Below, one piece after another: positions 1 through 6,100 of a stretch of 6,602 nt of DNA. The position numbers and the translations under genes were made by a program. The DNA is taken from positions 1 through 6,602 of the forward strand of contig WGEI01000016.1 in the NCBI GenBank assembly GCA_015492875.1, in the 5' to 3' direction. The notes below the pieces were generated by a model. The model did no database searches. It saw only the letters and a list, made by a program, of their open reading frames with translations, and had not been told where the DNA came from. Positions within the stretch are counted from its first letter, which is position 1. Each line of letters starts with the position of its first letter. Source of the stretch: Anaerolineae bacterium (GTDB lineage: Bacteria > Chloroflexota > Anaerolineae > Aggregatilineales > Phototrophicaceae).

Positions 1-162
1 CGTGATATTTTCCGACGGTGCAAGGCCATCGTCAGCAGGCCAAGACGTGCCGCCATTGCCAGGGGCAACCCAAACGCGCCCCACCTGTGGCGATTGCGCC
101 AGTTTCCATGCGAGTGCATGTTCACGGCCACCAGAGCCGATGACTAAAACCGTTTTGCTCAT
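1..162 (-). CDS. purD: Phosphoribosylamine--glycine ligase (GAR synthetase), N-terminal part, cut by window edge
   Basis: PurD joins phosphoribosylamine and glycine with ATP to give glycinamide ribonucleotide, step 2 of purine synthesis, in the cytosol. The reading frame on the minus strand begins ATG at 162 and stays open for 54 codons to the window edge. It starts MSKTVLVIGSGGREHALAWK and continues with VWVAPGNGGT. The glycine-rich GSGGREHA loop (residues 10-17) and the PGNGGT motif (about 34-39) are hallmarks of the PurD N-terminal domain. The ATP-grasp and C-terminal domains of this roughly 420-residue family would lie outside the window. The ATG overlaps the purF stop as ATGA, and a GGAG (169-172) sits 6 nt upstream inside purF, which supports this start and suggests coupled translation. 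The protein uses the product of PurF, its neighbour. Identity is secure; only completeness is unknown. Confidence 0.96.
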   Translation of the reverse strand, partial: MSKTVLVIGSGGREHALAWKLAQSPQVGRVWVAPGNGGTSWPADDGLAPSENIT

Positions 163-1652
163 GCGCCACTCCATTGCCCTTCAAAGAGAAATTTGCTGCG
201 GTCTTCGCTCAAAAGCCATTCAGGTATCTCAATCGGATATTCACCAGAGAAACAAGCTGTACAATATCCCCCACTTTTTGCGCCACGACCAATAGCCTTC
301 AACATACCGGGGAGCGAGAGGTAATCTAGAGAATCTGCGCCGACGTGCTGGCAAATTCCGTCAATATCGAGGCGGTTGGCGATGAGTTCTTTATGAGTGG
401 CCATATCCACGCCCATGAAACAAGGGTGGCGCACCGGCGGTGACGACACGCGAACATGCACCTCTGTTGCGCCATTATCGCGCATGAGCTTCACCAGCGG
501 GCCACAGGTATTGCCCCGCACAATCGAATCATCGACCAGCACAACCCGCTTGCCCTCAAGGTTATGGCGTAGGGCATTGAATTTGAGTTGGACGCCCTGT
601 TTGCGCAGCGAATCATCTGGCTGGATGAATGTGCGGCCAATGTAGCGGTTTTTCATCAAGCCTTCGGTAAAGGGAATACCACTTTCGAGGCTATAGCCAA
701 TAGCAGCGGGTGTCGCAGAGTCTGGTACAGGGATGACAATATCTGCATCTACAGGCGCTTCTATGGCCAACTGCCGCCCTAAATTTTGGCGGGCATCGTG
801 AATAAATTGATTATCTAGTAGTGAATCTGGACGGGCGAAATAAACATACTCAAAAACGCACATCGCACGGGGGCGTGTTGGCGGGCGTCCTGTATAGGCT
901 GTGACCCCGCTCGCATCAAGGCGCACAATCTCCCCCGGTGCAACATCACGCACATAGGACGCGCCAATCGTAGCCAGCGCACAACTTTCGGAAGCGACGA
1001 CGTATCCACTTTCATCGTCTAACCGCCCAATACATAGCGGGCGCAGGCCAAGCGGGTCGCGCACGGCATAAATGGCATCGCGGGTCAATAGGGCTAGGGA
1101 ATATGCGCCTTCAGCCATATACATAAATGCCCGAATTTGGTTCACCCAGTGGTCATCACTCGGCTCATCAGGCACGCCTTCCGACCAGACATCGGCGGGG
1201 GCAGCGATGATTTGCGTAATCATCTCGCTATCGCTGGTCGAGGTGAGGCCAACACCGCGCTTGAGCAGGCGATAGCGCACCTCTAGCGCGTTGGTCAAAT
1301 TGCCGTTATGGGCTAATCCTAGCGGCCCCTGTAGTGTTTCGATGAGATAAGGTTGGGCGTTGATGAGCTTGAGACCGCCGGTAGTGGAATAGCGCGTGTG
1401 GCCAATAGCCAAATGCCCATCCAAACGTGAAAGGGCTTGTTCATTAAAAACCTGCACCACCAGCCCCATATCTTTATGTTGGTAGGCATATTGGCCATCG
1501 CAGGTGGCGATACCGGCGCTCTCCTGCCCCCGATGCTGGAGGGCATAGAGGGCGAAGAAGGTCAAACGGGCGACATCGCGCCCCGACGCATAAACGCCAA
1601 AGACGCCGCATTCTTCATGCGGGCGGTCTACCGGAACAAGCTCCGGGTTCAT
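159..1652 (-). CDS. purF: Amidophosphoribosyltransferase (glutamine PRPP amidotransferase), propeptide and Fe-S type
   Basis: PurF makes 5-phosphoribosylamine from PRPP and glutamine. It is the committed first step of the pathway and the usual target of feedback inhibition by purine nucleotides. The 497-residue protein is full length. An N-terminal Ntn glutaminase domain begins HEECGVFGVY. Cys15 is the predicted nucleophile, exposed after removal of a 14-residue propeptide; Bacillus subtilis PurF has an 11-residue one. QHRGQESAGI (39-48), GHTRYST (84-90) and HNGNLTN (115-121) follow. The phosphoribosyltransferase domain carries the PRPP loop VLVDDSIVRGNT (371-382). Cys265, Cys411, Cys464 and Cys467 (CTAC motif) align with the four 4Fe-4S ligands of B. 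subtilis PurF (Cys236, 382, 437, 440), so a cluster is expected. The start ATG overlaps the purE stop (ATGA at 1649-1652), and the stop overlaps purD's ATG in the same way. Identity is very secure; processing and cluster are inferred from conserved residues. Confidence 0.98.
   Translation of the reverse strand: MNPELVPVDRPHEECGVFGVYASGRDVARLTFFALYALQHRGQESAGIATCDGQYAYQHKDMGLVVQVFNEQALSRLDGHLAIGHTRYSTTGGLKLINAQPYLIETLQGPLGLAHNGNLTNALEVRYRLLKRGVGLTSTSDSEMITQIIAAPADVWSEGVPDEPSDDHWVNQIRAFMYMAEGAYSLALLTRDAIYAVRDPLGLRPLCIGRLDDESGYVVASESCALATIGASYVRDVAPGEIVRLDASGVTAYTGRPPTRPRAMCVFEYVYFARPDSLLDNQFIHDARQNLGRQLAIEAPVDADIVIPVPDSATPAAIGYSLESGIPFTEGLMKNRYIGRTFIQPDDSLRKQGVQLKFNALRHNLEGKRVVLVDDSIVRGNTCGPLVKLMRDNGATEVHVRVSSPPVRHPCFMGVDMATHKELIANRLDIDGICQHVGADSLDYLSLPGMLKAIGRGAKSGGYCTACFSGEYPIEIPEWLLSEDRSKFLFEGQWSGA
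169..172 (-). promoter_or_regulatory. Ribosome binding site of purD inside the purF 3' end
   Basis: On the minus strand GGAG is followed by a 6-nt spacer (TGGCGC) and the purD ATG at 162. It lies within the last purF codons, so purD needs no intergenic leader. It fixes the purD start at the ATGA overlap. Confidence 0.7.
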
Positions 1653-2131
1653 GGTTTCACCTCAGCATCATCTTTAACAATCGTGTCGATATATTGCTGG
1701 CGGCGTTCTTCGAGCCTTTGGCGTACATCCTCATCGAAAAGCGCAATGATTTTTGCGGCCAGCAACGCCGCTGCTCCCGGTTCTAGAACAACAGCAGGGG
1801 CGACACCGCTGGGCATCCGCAACGAGGAATAAATATCTGCCCCGCCAAAACTGTTAGATATAGGCGGACAGGCGATGACTGGCGCGTTCACTTGGGCATC
1901 GACAAAGCCGCTGAGCGCGTTGGAGCGCCCGGCGATGGTGATATAAACCTTCGGGCGCGGGTCGGCCTCGTAAGTTTGCAATATCTCTAGCACATGGGCG
2001 GGCGTTTTATGTGCCGAACCGACGCGCAATTCACAAGCAATGCCCAACGCTTCCAACACAGTGACAATTTTTTCCGCATGATCTAAATCCGAGCGCGACC
2101 CCATCAAAATAGGCACAAATGCTTCAGTCAT
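1649..2131 (-). CDS. purE: Class II PurE: phosphoribosylaminoimidazole (AIR) carboxylase
   Basis: This small cytosolic enzyme forms carboxyaminoimidazole ribonucleotide (CAIR). From the second of two adjacent ATGs it has 160 residues, normal for PurE. Motifs in order: MGSRSDLDHAEKI (10-22), ELRVGSAHKTP (34-44), IAGRSNALSG (66-75), PVIACPP (84-90) and YSSLRMPSG (101-109). Class I enzymes such as E. coli PurE have SAHRTP and GAGGAAHLPG. The AGRSN motif, PVIxCPP and SSLRxPSG instead match the AIR carboxylase domain of animal PAICS, the class II form that uses CO2 directly and does not need PurK. I therefore infer AIR carboxylase (EC 4.1.1.21) rather than N5-CAIR mutase, the name automated annotation may give. 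The upstream ATG at 2134 is only 2 nt from the GGGAGG site, whereas the ATG at 2131 is 5 nt away and is preferred. It lies between purC, which uses CAIR, and purF, whose start overlaps its stop. Family is certain; class is strongly supported by motifs. Confidence 0.96.
   Translation of the reverse strand: MTEAFVPILMGSRSDLDHAEKIVTVLEALGIACELRVGSAHKTPAHVLEILQTYEADPRPKVYITIAGRSNALSGFVDAQVNAPVIACPPISNSFGGADIYSSLRMPSGVAPAVVLEPGAAALLAAKIIALFDEDVRQRLEERRQQYIDTIVKDDAEVKP
1658..1663 (-). promoter_or_regulatory. Ribosome binding site of purF inside the purE 3' end
   Basis: The minus strand reads GAGGTG, then a 5-nt spacer (AAACC), then the purF ATG at 1652. The site is within the last purE codons, so ribosomes ending purE are well placed to restart on purF. 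It supports the ATGA start, which yields a propeptide of plausible length ahead of Cys15. Confidence 0.75.
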
Positions 2132-2136
2132 CATAT

Positions 2137-2142
2137 CCTCCC
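2137..2142 (-). promoter_or_regulatory. Strong ribosome binding site of purE, decides between two ATGs
   Basis: GGGAGG on the minus strand is followed by AT and then ATGATG. The first ATG (2134) is only 2 nt away, too close for efficient initiation by usual spacing rules. The second (2131) is at 5 nt. The choice changes only whether the protein begins with one or two methionines. Confidence 0.8.
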
Positions 2143-2150
2143 ACAGTTCG

Positions 2151-2188
2151 TTATCTATTAAGCACTTATTTATCTATTAAGCACTTAT
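2151..2188. repeat. Perfect 19-bp tandem duplication over the purC stop codon
   Basis: Two exact, adjacent copies of TTATCTATTAAGCACTTAT (plus strand) occupy 2151-2169 and 2170-2188; the identity ends at both borders. The copy nearer purC contains the purC stop codon (TAA, 2187-2185). In the transcribed sense each copy carries three TAA and one TAG. Because 19 is not a multiple of 3, the second copy shifts frame and the pair puts stops in all three frames. Each copy also holds a short interrupted palindrome, TAAG-CA-CTTA. It fills most of the purC-purE gap and ends 8 bp before the purE Shine-Dalgarno site. A slipped-strand duplication is the simplest origin; a regulatory role is possible but unsupported. 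Confidence 0.95.
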
Positions 2189-3135
2189 GATGTAGCGGTT
2201 AAATGCGCCAAAGCAGCGGCAATGCGTGGCGCGGCAGGTTGTTCGCCGGGCACAAAGGTCTCACCAGTGAGTTTTTCATAGGCGGTGATATAACGCTCGG
2301 CCACTTCTGCAACAAATTCCGCAGGCATGGCTGGCGGTGTACCTTCGCCAGTGTAGCCCTGCGCCTTGAACCACTTACGCAGATATTCCTTATCGAAGCT
2401 TTGCGGTTCGCTATCGCGCTGGTAGCTATCAGCAATCCAGTAACGGCTGCTATCGGGGGTATGAATTTCGTCGATGAGGACGAGTTCGCCATCAATCAAG
2501 CCGAACTCATATTTGGTATCAACGAGAATGAGACCAGCGGCACGCGCCACTTCTTGCCCGCGCTTGAAGATGGCGATGGCGGCTTCTTCAATTTGGCGAT
2601 ACAGGTCTTCTGCGACAAGGCCGCAGCTGATGATTTCATCACGGGTGAGGCGTTCGTCATGTGCGCCACCTTCAGCTTTGGTGGTGGGAGTGATGATAGG
2701 CTGGGGCAGCGGGTCATTTTTCTGTAGGCCTTCTGGCAGGGGGATGCCATAGGGGCGGCGTTCGCCTTGAGCATAAAGCGTCCACAGCGATGTGCTGGTC
2801 ACGCCGGTGATATAGCCACGAACAATAATCTCGACGGGTAAGGCTTGCGCTTCACGGGCGATGGTGACATTCGGGTCGGGCGCTTCTAGAACGTGGTTGC
2901 GAACAATGTCCTCTGTTTGGCGAAACCACCACAAACTCAGCTGATTGAGCACCTGCCCCTTAAAAGGGATAGCGCCCAACACGCGGTCAAAGGCCGAAAC
3001 ACGGTCGGTGGTGACCAATACACGGCGGCCATCCAATAAGTAAATATCGCGCACTTTGCCGCTTTGCTTATTGGGTAGCGGCAAATCTGTCTCTAAAAGT
3101 GGCTCGGCACGCAACAGTGTTTCGCGGTCAATCAT
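2185..3135 (-). CDS. purC: Phosphoribosylaminoimidazole-succinocarboxamide synthase (SAICAR synthetase)
   Basis: PurC condenses CAIR with aspartate using ATP to form SAICAR, the step after PurE. The 316-residue protein is longer than the roughly 240-residue form of E. coli and B. subtilis and closer to yeast Ade1 (about 306). Motifs in order: SGKVRDIY (25-32), the nucleotide-binding start; TTDRVSAFD (42-50); the first family signature around LPVEIIVRGYITG (99-111); ITPTTKAEGG (148-157); the second signature LVDTKYEFG (204-212); and DEIHTPDSSRYW (222-233). After TG the protein has Val112, where the classic signature has serine (GS); the loop reads GVTSTSLW. The start follows an ideal GGGAGG site, and the stop lies in the 19-bp tandem repeat. 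The gene begins 16 bp after the PurSLQ stop and is followed by purE, as expected for enzymes sharing CAIR. Animals fuse the same two activities, PurC first, in PAICS. Identity is secure. Confidence 0.98.
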   Translation of the reverse strand: MIDRETLLRAEPLLETDLPLPNKQSGKVRDIYLLDGRRVLVTTDRVSAFDRVLGAIPFKGQVLNQLSLWWFRQTEDIVRNHVLEAPDPNVTIAREAQALPVEIIVRGYITGVTSTSLWTLYAQGERRPYGIPLPEGLQKNDPLPQPIITPTTKAEGGAHDERLTRDEIISCGLVAEDLYRQIEEAAIAIFKRGQEVARAAGLILVDTKYEFGLIDGELVLIDEIHTPDSSRYWIADSYQRDSEPQSFDKEYLRKWFKAQGYTGEGTPPAMPAEFVAEVAERYITAYEKLTGETFVPGEQPAAPRIAAALAHLTATS

Positions 3136-3144
3136 GGTCTATTT

Positions 3145-3150
3145 CCTCCC
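3145..3150 (-). promoter_or_regulatory. Strong ribosome binding site of purC
   Basis: The minus strand reads GGGAGG, a 9-nt spacer (AAATAGACC) and the purC ATG at 3135. It lies in the 16-bp gap directly behind the TAA stop (3154-3152) of the upstream gene. It confirms the purC start and that purC is an internal gene of the operon. Confidence 0.85.
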
Positions 3151-3151
3151 T

Positions 3152-6100
3152 TTATGCTTGACGAATACCATTGGTGAACAAAACTAAGCCCATGTTGCCC
3201 ATTTCACCGCGATGGTGGCGCGGGTGTTGCCATGGGAAAATATGATTTTCAGGGTGTGGCATCAGGCCGAAAACATTGCCCGCTTGGTTGGACAGTGCGG
3301 CAATACCATCCACAGAGCCGTTAGGATTGGCGGGATAAGTAGCTGGTGAGCCATCAGGATTGACATAGGTCAATGACGGCAATTGACGCTGCCACAACGC
3401 TTCGCGCGTGACTTCATCAGCCACCATCAAGCGGCCTTCTCCATGTGCGACGGGACAAGTGATAAGTGCATCTTCCAGCCCGCTTGTGAATAGTGATGGG
3501 CTGTTGGGATTAGGTGCAAGGTAAACCCAACGGCACTCAAAGCGGCGCGATTGGTTATAGGTCAATGTCACTTTGCCGCTCAGGTCATCGCCGGGCAACA
3601 AACCAGATTTGACTAAAGTCTGGAAGCCATTGCAAATGCCAATAACGGGTTTACCAGCGGAGATAAATGCGGCGATATCATCAGCAAAATCATGGCGCAA
3701 ATCCAACGCCCACAAACGCCCTGCGCTCAGGTCATCGCCATACGAGAAACCGCCGGGTACAACGAGCATGTGATAATCGCTGAAGCGGCGCTCACCTCGA
3801 CGCAATTGATTGATATGGACGATTTCTGGTTCACCGCCCGCTAGGTGACAAGCAATGGCGGCATCATGGTCGCGGTTTGTGCCGTCAGCGTGCAGTATTA
3901 GGACGCGCGGCGCTTTTTTCACGGCGGGGGCGGGCTGGGGCTTGGCTGTCAGGCGGACGGGCGTCTGTGGTAGACGATCAGCAACGCTCCAAGCATCTGC
4001 CAATTGCATTAAAGGCATTGTCACATCACCACCGCCCAAATGCAATTCAAGCGTTGGGGTCTGTGTCACTTGCCCAACACGGGCAAACGGCACGCCCTGT
4101 AGCAATGCCTCGAAGCGGGGAGCATCTTCTGGGCGAACCTCTACCACAAAGCGAGTGAGCGATTCGGCAAAAGCGCGGGCAGTATCGGATAATGCCCCTT
4201 CGGCAGGAATGGCGCACAAATTAAACGTTGCGCCCAAGCCGCCACCAATACACATTTCGGCCAATGCCACCGCCCAACCACCTTCGGAACAATCGTGGCA
4301 AGCACGAACAAGGCCTTCACGCATAGCTGAATGTAATGCGCTAAGCGTCACCAGCGCATCGGGGTTCGGCTGTGGCGGGGTGGTGTACTGTGCGCCTGTC
4401 ACCAGTCCATAGTGACTGCCGCCCAGTTCTTCGCGAGTGAGGCCGATAGCATAGAGATAATCGCCCGCTTGCTTCAGGTCAGATGTTGCTGTGCAGGTGA
4501 CATCGGGGACAATGCCAACAGCGGAGATGAGCAACGTGCCAGGAATGGCATGGCGTTGCCCTTCACTATCGGCATACTCGTTGTTGAGGCTGTCTTTACC
4601 GCTGATGAACGGCGCACCATACGCGAGTGCGGCGTCATAGCACCCTTCGGCACAGCGGACAAGACTACCTAAGCGGTCTGGCAGGTTGGGATTGCCCCAG
4701 CAGAAATTATCCAACAGGGCAATGCGGTCTGGGTCTGCACCAACAGCAACAGCATTCCGCACCGCCTCATCAATTGCCGCCCACGCCATAGTGTAGGGGT
4801 CGGGATATTGCGGGCAAATACCCGCAGAGAGCACAACGCCAGCGGGGTTTGTCTGATTTTGCGCAACTTGTGGCACAATCACCGCGCCATCGTTGTGCCC
4901 ACTATGGGCGATGCCGCCGAATGGCTTGACGGCAATACCGCCTTGTACCTCATGGTCATAGCGGCGGACAATCCCCTCTTTATTGCGGATGTTGGGATGT
5001 GCCAGCAATTGCAATAAAGCATCGCACGGGTCAATGATGATTGGCGCAGTTTCTTCTATATGTGGCGGCTCATAGACCGCTTCTAGCGGGCACAGCGGCA
5101 GGCCATCGTGCAAAAATTCGAGGCTAATATCGCCCACTGTGCGATCGCCATAATCAATCTTCAGGCGTCTACTCGCCTCAAAGTGACCAATCTTCACCGC
5201 TTCAACATTTTGCCCCGCGCAAATCTCTTGCAGGCGCGGCCAATTTTCTGGCGGGACAGCCATCACCATGCGCTCTTGGGCTTCGCTCAGCCAGATTTCC
5301 CATGGTTGCAGACCATCATATTTCAGCGGCACTTCTTTCAATTGCACATAACCGCCAATACCTGCGGCCATCTCTCCCACAGCAGATGAAAGGCCGCCCG
5401 CGCCACAGTCGGTAATGGCGTGATAGAGCTTTTCATCACGAGCGCGGAGAATGACCTCTTGCACTTGCTTTTCGTTAATCGGATGGCCAATTTGTACCGA
5501 GCTACCAGCGACAGTGCCGGTCTGGGCGTCCATTTCCATGCTGGAGAAGGTCGCCCCGCGCAGGCCATCGCGCCCAGTACGCCCGCCGAGCACAATGATA
5601 TAGTCGCCCGCTTGTGGCGTTATTGGGTGACTACCATGCGGCAATATCCCCAAACAGCCACAGAACACGAGCGGGTTCGCGGTATAGCCATTGTCATACA
5701 GCACTGCGCCGTTGACAGTGGGAATGCCCATTTTGTTGCCATAATCTTCAATGCCATGCACCACACCAGCGGCAATCTGGCGCGGGTGAAGCACGCCTTC
5801 GGGCAATTGTTCGGCATCTGGCAGGCCAAAGCAAAGCACATTGGTATTGGCGATAGGGCGGGCGCTGACGCCGAGAATATCGCGAATAACCCCGCCAACG
5901 CCGGTATTCGCGCCACCAAATGGCTCGATGGCCGAAGGGTGATTATGTGTTTCTACCTTAAAAGCTAAATCATAGCTGTCATCAAAAGCGATGATGCCAG
6001 CATTATCGACAAACACCGAGCGCAGCCATGGCTTATTGAGTTTGTCCGTCGCAGCGCGGATATAGGTCTTGAGCAGGCCGTTTATCGTGCGTTCGTCATC

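Noticed and set aside
2151..2188. The 19-bp repeat as a CRISPR array, attachment site or intrinsic terminator
   Set aside because: The copies abut with no spacer, so it is not CRISPR. No integrase or element borders are present. The palindrome has 4-bp arms with a 2-base centre, too small for a terminator hairpin, and the next gene follows at once.
2203..2727. Plus-strand open frame of 174 codons opposite purC
   Set aside because: It lies entirely antisense to purC, whose signatures fill the same bases, so it is a shadow frame.
3855..4412. Plus-strand open frame of 185 codons opposite the PurL-PurQ junction
   Set aside because: It is antisense to a gene with clear, continuous family motifs and encodes a low-complexity Arg/Ser/Pro/Ala-rich product with no recognisable domain. 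It is a shadow of coding sequence.
5142..5149. Octamer GCGATCGC, the cyanobacterial HIP1 sequence
   Set aside because: I noticed only one copy in the window. HIP1-rich genomes carry it very often, so a lone copy is no evidence for cyanobacteria.
5420..5968. Plus-strand open frame of 182 codons opposite the PurL core
   Set aside because: The PurL frame here carries conserved motifs throughout. The antisense product resembles no family I know, and no independent start context supports it.
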